Assembly: GCA_934525675.1 (NCBI GenBank)
Contig: CAKSZH010000005.1
Span: 102,978 to 166,977, forward strand
DNA length: 64,000 nucleotides
Source: an uncultured Eubacteriales bacterium
Lineage (GTDB): Bacteria; Bacillota; Clostridia; Oscillospirales; CAG-272
Direction: 5' to 3'
The first letter of the stretch is position 1. Every line of letters begins with the position of its first letter. Position numbers and translations under genes: made by a program. Shown one piece after another: positions 1 to 8,541 of the stretch. A model generated the notes under the pieces. That model was not told the origin of the DNA. It saw only the letters and a program-made list of their open reading frames with translations, and made no database searches.

Positions 1-133
1 CCCAAGGGGGCAGTACCGGGACACAGGTTTATTTTCTTTTTTATGAACAATTCAACCGCACAAGCGGTGTCCGGGCTGTACAACCGGGAATTCTTTCCGA
101 CGATCGCAGCCCGGGTTGCCCGCTGATCCGTAC
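1..133. other. Intergenic end of the minus-strand sugar operon with two inverted repeats
   Basis: No gene is visible here. Two inverted repeats lie just past the stop of the minus-strand glycosidase: CCGGGCTG at 71-78 with CAGCCCGG at 107-114, and ACCGC at 55-59 with GCGGT at 64-68 around a 4-base loop. Read on the minus strand the second is followed by TGAATTGTT, so it may be a weak Rho-independent terminator of the operon, but the T-tract is poor. Confidence 0.4.
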
Positions 134-2125
134 TCAGTACCGCGAGAATTGTTCTTCGTCCGGCAGATTGATTTCGATTTTTGCGCTCAGGCGGATATCC
201 GTACTGCCGGCACCCACCAAAATGGAATACATGCCGTTTTCCACGTAAAATCTTCCGAGGGCAGGGCTGAAGTACGCAAAATCGCGGTCGGACAGATCAA
301 ACGCAAACTCCTGCCGTCCTCCGGCGCAGATGAATTTCTTCCCGAATGCAGCCAATTCCTTTTTGGGGCGGGTGACCATGCCTGCGTGGGGGGCAACATA
401 TACCTGGACGATCTCGCTTGCGTCCCGGGTACCGGTGTTGCGGACGGTGAAGGTGACGTGTACATCTGTCTCCGAGCGCTTTTCGACCCGCAGGTCCTCA
501 TAGGAAAACTGCGTATAGGAAAGCCCGTGCCCGAACGGAAAGGCGGGAACGATACCGTTCTGTTCGTAATACCTGTAACCGACGAAGCACCCTTCCGGAT
601 ACCGTTCCGTGTAACCGTTGCCGCGAGCGGTACCCGTTGCCGTATCGGAAAGGGAAGCGGGGAAGGTTTCCGCAAGCTTGCCGGACGGCGAAACTTCGCC
701 GGACAGAAGCATTGCAGCCGCCTCATTGACGCCTTCACCGCCGTACCCCATGTACAGGATCGCTTTTACTTTGTCCGAAAACGCCGAGACATCCACAGCC
801 GAACCGGCATACAGGACGACTACGGTGTTTTCGTTTGCGTTTGCCACGTCGAGAATCAGATCTTCCATAATCGGATTGAGACGAATGGAGAAACGGTCGG
901 TTTCTTCTTTTTCGGTCAGCCAGGTGTTGCCGACACAAACAACGGCACAGTCGCTTTTTGCGGCAAGATCTGCCGCACAATGTAATCCGAACGGGGTAGG
1001 CATATGATAACGGATCATGTAGCCGAGCGCATATTCGGTCCGGTATCCTTTTTCATCAAGGCAGGCGCAAAGGGATTTCGGAGGTTCCGCACAGGTTACC
1101 CGCGACGATCCGCCGCCTTCGATTTCGGGATTTTCCGCGAATCCGCCGATTACGGCGATCTTTTGATTTTTTTCAAGCGGAAGTATGCCGTCGTTTTTCA
1201 GAAGCACAGCGCTTTGCGCCGCCGCGGATACCGCAAGCGCGTGTTTTTCCTCCCGGCTGAGAACTGCTTTGCGCAGGGGCTTTGCCGCTTCGTACCGATC
1301 GGCAAGGGCGCGCAGTCTGCCGGTACTTGCTTCCACATCGGAGTCGGTGATAAGCCCCTTTTCGTACCAGTCGGAGAGCTGAGTTTCAAATTTTTCGTTA
1401 TACGGCATTGCCAGATCAATGCCGGCAAGCAACGATTTGGCACGGTGTCTGACCGCGCCCCAGTCAGACACGATCAATCCGTCAAAGCCGAGCTCCCGAC
1501 GGAGAATGTCGCAAAGAAGGTGCTTGTTTTCCGATGCGTAAATACCGTTGACGGGATTGTAACTGCACATGACCGTCCAGGGTTTTGCCCGAAGGGCGAT
1601 TTCAAACGCGCGGCAATAGGTTTCCCTGAGCGTGCGTTCATCCATCTCACTGCTTTGGAAGAAACGGTCGTATTCGCGGTTGTTGGCGGCAAAGTGCTTG
1701 AGGGAGGTGCCGATGCCCTTGCTCTGCACACCTTCTATATACGCCTTTGCCAGATTGCCGGCAAGTACTCCGTCCTCGGAAAAGTATTCAAAGTTTCTTC
1801 CGCACAGGGGAGTGCGCTTGAGATTGACTCCGGGACCGAGAATCACGGCGACGTTTTCTCTGATACAATCCTCGGCAATTGCCTGTCCCACGCGGTATAC
1901 AAGCTCTTCGTCAAAGGAATTGCCGAGCGCCGACAGCGTCGGATAGCAGACCGATGGCTTTGAGATCTGTTCGCCGTCCCGTTCTTCCGTTACATAGCGC
2001 AGTCCGTGCGGTCCGTCGGACATCCGAAGCGACGGAAGCTCCTCTGACCCGGCACTTGACCAGTTGTCCCTGCCGGTCAGCAGGGGAAAATAATTCCGGA
2101 TTTTTTTATCGTTTGATTTCGTCAT
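134..2125 (-). CDS. Glycoside hydrolase family 3 beta-glycosidase
   Basis: Predicted 663-residue beta-glucosidase or related exo-glycosidase of family GH3, releasing terminal sugars from oligosaccharides. It has no signal peptide, so it probably acts in the cytoplasm on imported sugars. Visible are the barrel motif KHFAANN (His at about 144), the nucleophile motif SDWG with Asp at about 221, the second alpha/beta domain from about 305 (LLKNDG) and a fibronectin-III-like C-terminal domain starting near residue 529 (FPFGHGLSY). The length is usual for GH3 enzymes with the Fn3-like domain. The frame stays open upstream to 2482, but ATG at 2125 is preceded by AGGAG (2141-2145) and protein similarity to GH3 starts there. 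It overlaps the end of the upstream gene by 20 bp, which implies translational coupling. The exact sugar specificity cannot be read from sequence. Confidence 0.93.
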   Translation of the reverse strand: MTKSNDKKIRNYFPLLTGRDNWSSAGSEELPSLRMSDGPHGLRYVTEERDGEQISKPSVCYPTLSALGNSFDEELVYRVGQAIAEDCIRENVAVILGPGVNLKRTPLCGRNFEYFSEDGVLAGNLAKAYIEGVQSKGIGTSLKHFAANNREYDRFFQSSEMDERTLRETYCRAFEIALRAKPWTVMCSYNPVNGIYASENKHLLCDILRRELGFDGLIVSDWGAVRHRAKSLLAGIDLAMPYNEKFETQLSDWYEKGLITDSDVEASTGRLRALADRYEAAKPLRKAVLSREEKHALAVSAAAQSAVLLKNDGILPLEKNQKIAVIGGFAENPEIEGGGSSRVTCAEPPKSLCACLDEKGYRTEYALGYMIRYHMPTPFGLHCAADLAAKSDCAVVCVGNTWLTEKEETDRFSIRLNPIMEDLILDVANANENTVVVLYAGSAVDVSAFSDKVKAILYMGYGGEGVNEAAAMLLSGEVSPSGKLAETFPASLSDTATGTARGNGYTERYPEGCFVGYRYYEQNGIVPAFPFGHGLSYTQFSYEDLRVEKRSETDVHVTFTVRNTGTRDASEIVQVYVAPHAGMVTRPKKELAAFGKKFICAGGRQEFAFDLSDRDFAYFSPALGRFYVENGMYSILVGAGSTDIRLSAKIEINLPDEEQFSRY

Positions 2126-3281
2126 AAATACTGTTATACACTCCTGCCGTCCAACCGAGCATTTCCGTCTCGGTGTATTCATTGACCGTTGCTTTTCCGC
2201 CGTGAACGGCGTCATATTTTTCCCACAGTTTGCCCGTTGCGGCGAAGCTCTCTTCCACCGCCGACAGGTATTTGTTTCCGATGCGAACGCTGTCTTCATG
2301 CAGCCCCAGCTTCTCAAGTGCGCGGTATACGAACCAGACAAGCGGCGCCCACATATTGGGATACCCCCATTGAGGAGCAAAGCCGTCGGATGTTTTCTCA
2401 CAGGCGGCGATGCCGTGCGGGTATTCCAGTTTTTCAACGATGCGTAAGAGCATCTCCTTGTCCGTTGACAGCCCCACCGCAAACGGAAGTGCGCACGCGG
2501 CGGAGGTAACCCCGGAAAATCCTTTGCCCGGCATCGCGTCGGTCAGCTTTTCTCCGTCGAAACAGTAACGGTACATCCGTTCCTTCCGCGCGTCTGCGGC
2601 TTCACGGTAAAAGTCCCGCTTACACGGCACATATTCTGCGAGTAAATTTTCATAATGATATAAAATGCTGTTAAGATCTACCGGAGCAAAGTCCGTACAG
2701 TGAAAGTCAAATCTGGGGGAGAAATCCCATCCGGACTCGCATTCCGCCAGAATGTTGTTTCCGAGTGTTTCTCTGTCAACGCCTGTAAATTTGCGGGACA
2801 GGCGTTTTTCCGCTTCGTCTGCCATAGATTGTTTTGTCGCTTTGTCGGCAGAATTGCCGTATCGGTTCAGCCCCGACGGCAATGTGCGCCGGCTCGTCCA
2901 GAATCCGTATTCGCGTTCCATGGCATCAATGAGGGTGTGTCTTTGCTCTTCGGTAGTGTGGGGCAGGATATCATGAACCATGACTCCGAACAGAGGTGGT
3001 TGCGAGCGGTTCAGCATCCCCGTCACCGCCGCATTCGGCATGAATCCGTACTGCCCGATGAGATAAGCCATATTCAGAACATTGTGCAGGGCGTCCCCGT
3101 ACTTGCCGTCAGAAATCAGTCCCTTGTTGATGAAGCAGGTGTCCCAGTAATAAAACTCGTCGAAAATACCCTCCGCACACGGCGAATTGTAGGAATAGGG
3201 CAGAGCAATCCCGTCTTTCCGGTGTCCCTTTGTCCTGAGACTTCTGTCCCAGCTTTCCCGAATGTACTCCCGTACTGTCAC
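2106..3281 (-). CDS. GH37-like (trehalase-type) glycosidase
   Basis: A 391-residue alpha-toroid glycosidase resembling family GH37 trehalases. Seen: FDEFYYWDT (about 40-48), LNRSQPP (about 90-96), ESGWDFSPR (about 182-190) with Asp186 at the position of the trehalase general acid, QWGYPNMWAP near 306 and, close to the C-terminus, an EY...GWTAGV segment (about 368-380) that matches the region of the catalytic base. It is shorter than secreted trehalases (about 530 residues) and lacks a signal peptide, so it is probably cytoplasmic. The trehalase motif QWD-P-GW is altered to QWGYPNMW, so the substrate may be another alpha-glucoside; a GH63-like assignment is the alternative. It lies between transport genes and the GH3 enzyme, which supports a role in degrading the imported glycan. 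Confidence 0.82.
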   Translation of the reverse strand: MTVREYIRESWDRSLRTKGHRKDGIALPYSYNSPCAEGIFDEFYYWDTCFINKGLISDGKYGDALHNVLNMAYLIGQYGFMPNAAVTGMLNRSQPPLFGVMVHDILPHTTEEQRHTLIDAMEREYGFWTSRRTLPSGLNRYGNSADKATKQSMADEAEKRLSRKFTGVDRETLGNNILAECESGWDFSPRFDFHCTDFAPVDLNSILYHYENLLAEYVPCKRDFYREAADARKERMYRYCFDGEKLTDAMPGKGFSGVTSAACALPFAVGLSTDKEMLLRIVEKLEYPHGIAACEKTSDGFAPQWGYPNMWAPLVWFVYRALEKLGLHEDSVRIGNKYLSAVEESFAATGKLWEKYDAVHGGKATVNEYTETEMLGWTAGVYNSIYDEIKR

Positions 3282-3351
3282 TGTATTGTCCTCCGTTTAC
3301 AGAATGGGCGGACCTAACAGATGTTATGCCCGCCCGGAATCATTTATTGGG

Positions 3352-4887
3352 TCAAATCAGGGAGACGTCGAGAACTTCAATTTCGAACGTCTGTCCCGCC
3401 GTTGCATACTTGTTGAGGAAAAGCATGACCGAACCGTAGGACGAGGCAAGCTTGTCGCTCTCCACGTCGATTGTCAGCTCAGCGACGCCGTCCATGAACA
3501 CCAGGTCTTCACCGTAAACGGAGCCGTTTGCACCGTCCACCTGGAAACGGACCTTTTCAAGGTCCCCGCTGACGAGGCGCAGCTTGATGTGCAGTTTGGT
3601 CGCATCAATGGTTGCCGTGTCGAAATTGAAGAGGAAGGTGCTCCACTCGTCGCTTGCCGCCGCGGTGAAGGTAAGGCTGATGCTGCCGTCTTCCTTTTCC
3701 GTTGCGGTGTAAAAGTCCTTGGTTGCATTCCACTGGTTGTTGCCGGTGGACGTGATTTTGTTGAAAGCGGTCGGTTCCTCTCCGGTGCCGCCGGCAATGG
3801 TAAAGGTAAATTCGGTCCAGTCGGATACACCGGCACTGTTCTTGCTTCTGATTTTTGCGGTATGTTCGCCCGCCGCAAAGGCATTTTCCTCGGTGGGCTT
3901 GTATGCGCGGTACATGACGGGAGCATCGCCGGCGGGACGGGTACGCGCACTGAGATCCGCAATCATCTTGCCGTCAACCTCCAGCTCATATTCAGTTGCC
4001 GCAAGCACTCTGTCCCAATATACCACGCCGTCTTTGACTTCTGCATTCGCAGGAGCCGCAGGAGCGGTCTTTTCCCCTTCAATCATTGCAATTTTTGTGA
4101 ACCGGATGACCGTCTCGCCGAGGGTATCATCCGTGGTTCCGTCGAGAGGGCAGGGGTTGTTGAGTTCCAGATAAATTGCCTTCCAGCTGCCTTCGCCGTC
4201 CAGGTCCAGATCGGTCGTGTTCACTCTGATCGTGTTCTTTCCGGCTTTGGTTTCGAAGCGTTCGTACTGCTTGAAGCTGCTCTCTCCGCCGAATTCAAAC
4301 TGCATGACGGGCAGACTTCCCTTGACGATTTCAAACTCCAATTCAAACGCCGTAGGATTCAGCGTGCAATCGTACCAGAGAACCAGACTCGTCCACGTGT
4401 TTTTCATCTTGCTTCTGTCATAGCTGATCGTGAATGCGTTTTCGTCCGAGTTGTCGATCACATAGTTGATCTCGCCGTTATAGGTATTGTTTTCAATCTT
4501 GTTGATACCGGAAACGACCTTGTTGCTCAGATGATAACCGGTAACCGTGACCGTGCATTCCGCCTGGTATTTGCCGTCCGCGGTGCTGACGGTCACCTTG
4601 CAGGTGCCGGCGTTCACGCCGGTTACCTTTCCGTTTGCGTCAACCGTTGCGACTGCCTGATTGCTTGATTCCCATTTCACTTCGGTTGCGCCGGTTGCCG
4701 TAAGCTGTTCGCTGGCATCGGCATCAAGGCTCAGGGTATCTTTGTCGAGCTTGACCGAGGTTGATGTGGGGGTAGACGGTTTCTTGGTTTCTTCCGGCTT
4801 ATTCCCGGAACAGCCGACGGTAAACACCGTGGCGACCAAAACGAGCAGCGCGACCGCTACCAACCAGAACTTGTTCTTTCTCATCAT
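3352..4887 (-). CDS. Lipoprotein with a bacterial Ig-like (Big_2) domain
   Basis: A 511-residue secreted lipoprotein of unknown specific role. A hydrophobic signal ends in TVGC with Cys26 as the likely lipidation site, followed by a Pro/Thr/Lys linker. Residues about 40-115 form a Big_2 domain (LDKDTLSLD at its start, VKWESSNQAVATVD, then VTGVNAGTCKVTV). The rest is beta-rich with two regions that look like jelly-roll carbohydrate-binding folds (about 120-280 and 370-510) around a Fn3-like segment. It has no catalytic motif that I recognise. An AGGAG sits 8 bases before the first of two adjacent ATG codons; the start could be either. Position between the BMP-family lipoprotein and two glycosidases suggests it binds the target polysaccharide at the cell surface; that is inference. 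Confidence 0.85.
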   Translation of the reverse strand: MMRKNKFWLVAVALLVLVATVFTVGCSGNKPEETKKPSTPTSTSVKLDKDTLSLDADASEQLTATGATEVKWESSNQAVATVDANGKVTGVNAGTCKVTVSTADGKYQAECTVTVTGYHLSNKVVSGINKIENNTYNGEINYVIDNSDENAFTISYDRSKMKNTWTSLVLWYDCTLNPTAFELEFEIVKGSLPVMQFEFGGESSFKQYERFETKAGKNTIRVNTTDLDLDGEGSWKAIYLELNNPCPLDGTTDDTLGETVIRFTKIAMIEGEKTAPAAPANAEVKDGVVYWDRVLAATEYELEVDGKMIADLSARTRPAGDAPVMYRAYKPTEENAFAAGEHTAKIRSKNSAGVSDWTEFTFTIAGGTGEEPTAFNKITSTGNNQWNATKDFYTATEKEDGSISLTFTAAASDEWSTFLFNFDTATIDATKLHIKLRLVSGDLEKVRFQVDGANGSVYGEDLVFMDGVAELTIDVESDKLASSYGSVMLFLNKYATAGQTFEIEVLDVSLI

Positions 4888-4941
4888 TGACTTTCTCCTT
4901 TTTGTTTATATTCTGACCTTCCGATACCGGAAAGCCGGGGT

Positions 4942-6663
4942 TCAGTGGTCAAACGGGAAATCGCTGAAGATTTCCTCATAGAGGTCCGCGGGAACATTGG
5001 TCATATACAGACGCTTCCAGTCTTTTGTGATTGTACGGAACTGACCGACGCACACATCCTTGTTGCTGTTCCAGTCCGGCGTCCAGGAGAGCCCTTTTTC
5101 GCGCCACCAGTCGGCACCGATGTTTGCGACATATTTTGCATCATCCATGTCCGAGGGTTGAGATGCGTCCCAGACGCACAACCGGATGTCCATTTCGGAC
5201 AGAATATACAGCGTATCTCCGTTGATTACACTGCCGTCCGGATTCAGCAATCCTGCCTCCACGAGGTCGATCTGACTGCCGAACGGGTGGTAATTGTAAC
5301 CGAGCGTTCCGTAATCCAGTTTGATCCTGGTGCGTTTTTCGCTCTCATAATTGATGAAATTGGACCGAAAATCTTTGTGTGAATCTCCGGAGAAGTTTTC
5401 GTCGTAAAACGCTCCCTTGGGATTTGCGTGTTCCAGCAAAACCCATCCGGTTGTACGTGTGTATGCCCACAATTTCATATTCTGAAATTCTATGCCGGTG
5501 TTGGAAACGGGTTTCTGATCCTGCTGCAGATAAATGGTGGACCAGATGCCGATACCCTTCCAGCCGAGCGGTTTCATGCCGTTCCCGGACCCTGCCCGGG
5601 GAGCATACTTCCAGTCGTTCGTATCCGCACAGGCGGGAATCGCCTCGTGGTAAGGAGCCTCGACCGAGTATTTCGGGGAATAGAGCAGGTCCCCGTTTAC
5701 AATTTTTTTCTGACAGAGTGACTCAAAGCTCTCCGTACTGCCCTCCGGGAAAACGACACTTCCCGCATCAATACCGTCGGCAACGAATGCGTCTTCTTTT
5801 GCCGTCAGGTATACCGCTTTTCCTGTTTCAAACCCTGTCTGTGCCATTTTCTGTACTGCTTTCATTGCTGAATTATAGTTTTTTGCCACCCCGCCCGCGA
5901 TCACGCCGATTGTTTCGGCGCTTTTGGATTCCGCGGCAGCCAGTTTCAGGTTGATGTCACCGTACAATACAGCCATACTTGCCTGTTTTGCCGCATCAAT
6001 GCCGCCAAGACTGCTGCGTCCGCTCCGGTCGAACAGAATGCTGACATTTTCCTCCGCAAGCGTTTTTACATAGTCTGCCGCTTTCACGACATTGGTTGCC
6101 TCTTCCATGTAACGCACATGTACTTTTTTGTTTTCAACGCCCTGCAGGAAGCCGTACAGAATCCTGTTGTCAAAGTGGTTGTGCCAGACTGAAAGGTATC
6201 CGACATCCCCGGCGCCCGAGGCTGCTGCCAGTTTTCCGCTGAGATAACCGTATTCCTCCGGCTGGAATTCCAAAGCGCAGACATTGGCGGGGATTTCCGT
6301 CAGCGAAGCATCGACCACGATGAAGTTCATCCCTCTGAAGCTTTTGATATAATCCGCGAGACCGTTGTACGCTTCCCGACCGACGATAACAACGATCTCC
6401 GCGCCGCTTTGATTCAATGCTTCCTCAACTGTCGCCTGATAATTTGTTGCGTTCTTGCCGAGTTCGACTGTGTGAAACCCGCATTTTGCCTCTTGGATGG
6501 CAGCATGGTAAACACTGCCGCCGAATTCATCCCGGCTGTCGCCCGCATAACAGAGAAGCACTTTGCCATCCGTGCCGGAAACGGTTGCTCCGGTGCAGGC
6601 AATGAGACTGCCAAGGGACATTGAAAGAAGCAAAACGATCGCAAGTATTCTTGTCAGTTTCAT
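4942..6663 (-). CDS. BMP-family (PnrA-like) solute-binding lipoprotein with extra C-terminal domain
   Basis: A 573-residue lipoprotein. The signal peptide ends in LIAC with Cys23. Residues about 30-330 resemble the BMP/PnrA family of periplasmic-binding-fold proteins: VLLCYAGDSRDEFG at the start, SGAEIVVIVG, NFIVVDAS, GYLSGKLAA and a late VADGIDAGSVVFP. Known members bind nucleosides or act as ligand sensors. About 240 residues follow that are not part of that family; they hold WKGIGIWSTIYL and repeated aromatic residues and look like an added beta-rich domain. No BMP-type permease or ATPase is nearby, so this copy may serve the sugar transporter next to it or work as a surface sensor. It ends four bases before... 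the upstream permease stop is only 3 bp from its ATG, so the genes are cotranscribed. Confidence 0.8.
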   Translation of the reverse strand: MKLTRILAIVLLLSMSLGSLIACTGATVSGTDGKVLLCYAGDSRDEFGGSVYHAAIQEAKCGFHTVELGKNATNYQATVEEALNQSGAEIVVIVGREAYNGLADYIKSFRGMNFIVVDASLTEIPANVCALEFQPEEYGYLSGKLAAASGAGDVGYLSVWHNHFDNRILYGFLQGVENKKVHVRYMEEATNVVKAADYVKTLAEENVSILFDRSGRSSLGGIDAAKQASMAVLYGDINLKLAAAESKSAETIGVIAGGVAKNYNSAMKAVQKMAQTGFETGKAVYLTAKEDAFVADGIDAGSVVFPEGSTESFESLCQKKIVNGDLLYSPKYSVEAPYHEAIPACADTNDWKYAPRAGSGNGMKPLGWKGIGIWSTIYLQQDQKPVSNTGIEFQNMKLWAYTRTTGWVLLEHANPKGAFYDENFSGDSHKDFRSNFINYESEKRTRIKLDYGTLGYNYHPFGSQIDLVEAGLLNPDGSVINGDTLYILSEMDIRLCVWDASQPSDMDDAKYVANIGADWWREKGLSWTPDWNSNKDVCVGQFRTITKDWKRLYMTNVPADLYEEIFSDFPFDH

Positions 6664-6666
6664 TGT

Positions 6667-7566
6667 TTATCCTTTCACGCTTCCGACGGTGATTCCCTTA
6701 ACGAAGAAACGCTGCAAGAAGGGGAATACCAGAGCAATCGGCAGAATTCCCAGGAAAATCTGCGCCGATTGCAGGTTTTTACCGCCGATGTTTTTGAGTG
6801 CTTCCAGCTGGTCCGGCGTCAGGGTAAATCCGGACTGCTTGGTCGGGTCGCTGGAAACGATCATGGTATACAGGTAGGACTGGAGCGGATACTTACCCGG
6901 GTCGTTCATAAACATGATTCCGTCAAACCAGCTGTTCCACTGACCGATTGCCGTAAACAGTACGATTGTGGCGATAGACGGCATGGCAAGCGGAATATAA
7001 ATCTTGAACAGAATTGAGAATTGTCCTGCGCCGTCGATCAGAGCCGCTTCCTCGATTTCCTTCGGGATGCCGCGGAAAAAATTCATCATCATGAGGACGA
7101 ACCACACGTCGCAGGCTCCCGGCAGAACGTACACGAGGAAACTGTTGAGCAGTCCCAATTGTTTGTACAGGAAATAGGTTGCAAACAACCCGCCGCCGAA
7201 AAACATGGTGATGAGGAAGAACCACGTGAAACCGGTTCTTCCCTTGAACCGCCCATCCGTTTTGGAAAGCGGGTACGCCGTCATGACGATCACAACGAGA
7301 GAGAGCGCTGTTCCGATCACGGTCCTCAGTACACTGATGCCGAGCGCCGTGAAAAACTCTTTTTTCTGTGCCAGATATTCATACGCCTGCAAGGTAAAAC
7401 CCTGCGGGATCAGGAATACCTCTCCCTTGCTCGTGAATTCGTCGGCGGAAAAAGACACGGCGAGCAAATGCACAAACGGAAATATACACATCAATGCAAG
7501 CAGTGCCAGAATCGTATAGTTCACGATCTCAAAGGCAATGCGGCTTCTGGATTTTTTGATTTTCAT
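6667..7566 (-). CDS. Carbohydrate ABC transporter permease (LplC/CUT1 type)
   Basis: A 299-residue integral membrane protein, one of the two permeases of a CUT1-type sugar importer. It has about six membrane segments, the first at about 12-35, and the cytoplasmic EAA loop at about 172-195 (EEAALIDGAG) that contacts the ATPase. It ends in the PFLQRFFVKGI-type sequence common in this subfamily, followed by VGSVKG. The open frame reaches 7620, but ATG at 7566 has GGAGG five bases upstream and matches the family start, so that start was chosen. No ATPase gene lies in the locus; members of this family often use a shared MsmX-type ATPase encoded elsewhere. Confidence 0.93.
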   Translation of the reverse strand: MKIKKSRSRIAFEIVNYTILALLALMCIFPFVHLLAVSFSADEFTSKGEVFLIPQGFTLQAYEYLAQKKEFFTALGISVLRTVIGTALSLVVIVMTAYPLSKTDGRFKGRTGFTWFFLITMFFGGGLFATYFLYKQLGLLNSFLVYVLPGACDVWFVLMMMNFFRGIPKEIEEAALIDGAGQFSILFKIYIPLAMPSIATIVLFTAIGQWNSWFDGIMFMNDPGKYPLQSYLYTMIVSSDPTKQSGFTLTPDQLEALKNIGGKNLQSAQIFLGILPIALVFPFLQRFFVKGITVGSVKG

Positions 7567-7585
7567 GTTGCCTCCGGTCTTCGTA

Positions 7586-8536
7586 TCAGAAAATACGGTA
7601 ATCAAACTTCTTATAGGCAAAGAAATAGGCTCCGCCCATCAGAATGATCGTTACGAACGATTTGGCAAGGTTGACCGCACTTGCGACGTCCACCTGGCGG
7701 TCGCCAAACATACCGAGACGATAAACAAAGGTATCAATGATGTCGCCGCCTTCGTACACCATCGGGTTATACATGACGAGCACCTGGTCAAATCCGCCGT
7801 TGAGAAGCCCTCCGATGGAGAGCGTCATGACCAGGATAACGACGGGAGCGATACTCGGCAGCATGACGTGAACAATCTGTTGAAAACGATTGCCGCCGTC
7901 AATCTCCGTAGCTTCGAACAGTGTTTCGTCAACCCCCATGATTGCCGCAAGGAAGATGACCATATTGTAGCCCATCCCCTTCCACACATCGGAGAGGATA
8001 ATCAGCGTCCGGAACCAGTTGTTATCAAGGAAGAACAGAATACGCGTGCCGCCAATCTTTTCGATGATGGTATTGACGATTCCTCCATAAGAGAACATTT
8101 CAAGCAGAATGCTTCCGAGAATGACCCAGCTGAGGAAAAACGGTAAGAAAAAGGAGGTCTGAACGAATCTGGAAAACCATCTTTTTCCGACTTCGTTGAT
8201 GAGAATCGCCAGAAGAAGGGGAACAAGAATTCCGAGAATGATTTTGATTCCGGAAATCAGAAGGGTGTTGAACACGGACTGCCAGAATTTCTCCATTTTG
8301 AAAACGTAGATGAAGTTACCGAAGCCGTGATCGCTCGCCCATGCCTGACCAAAGAAGGTACCCTTATAAATGTTGAAATCCTGGAATGCCATGACGATTC
8401 CGAACATGGAACCGTATTTGAAAATCAGTGTCAGAATAATGCCCGGCAACAGCATGGCCCACCAAATCCATTGCGTTTTGACAAAACTTTTGAATTTGGA
8501 CGGGGTACGCTGTTTTACAATTGCTGTTTCTTCCAT
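7586..8536 (-). CDS. Carbohydrate ABC transporter permease (LplB/CUT1 type)
   Basis: A 316-residue membrane protein, the first permease of the importer. An N-terminal cytoplasmic segment of about 20 residues is followed by a membrane helix (WAMLLPGIILTLIF region, about 22-42) and five more. The EAA loop appears at about 207-225 (EATEIDGGN, then LPSI). The open frame runs to 8632, overlapping the binding-protein gene; ATG at 8536 is preferred because it starts 5 bp after that gene's stop and fits the family length of 290-320 residues, although its ribosome site (AAGGTAA) is weak. Translational coupling to the binding-protein gene is likely. Confidence 0.92.
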   Translation of the reverse strand: MEETAIVKQRTPSKFKSFVKTQWIWWAMLLPGIILTLIFKYGSMFGIVMAFQDFNIYKGTFFGQAWASDHGFGNFIYVFKMEKFWQSVFNTLLISGIKIILGILVPLLLAILINEVGKRWFSRFVQTSFFLPFFLSWVILGSILLEMFSYGGIVNTIIEKIGGTRILFFLDNNWFRTLIILSDVWKGMGYNMVIFLAAIMGVDETLFEATEIDGGNRFQQIVHVMLPSIAPVVILVMTLSIGGLLNGGFDQVLVMYNPMVYEGGDIIDTFVYRLGMFGDRQVDVASAVNLAKSFVTIILMGGAYFFAYKKFDYRIF

Positions 8537-8541
8537 ATCAG

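Noticed and set aside
2126..2482. N-terminal extension of the GH3 gene
   Set aside because: The frame is open but it lies inside the GH37-like gene, lacks family similarity and the ribosome site fits the start at 2125.
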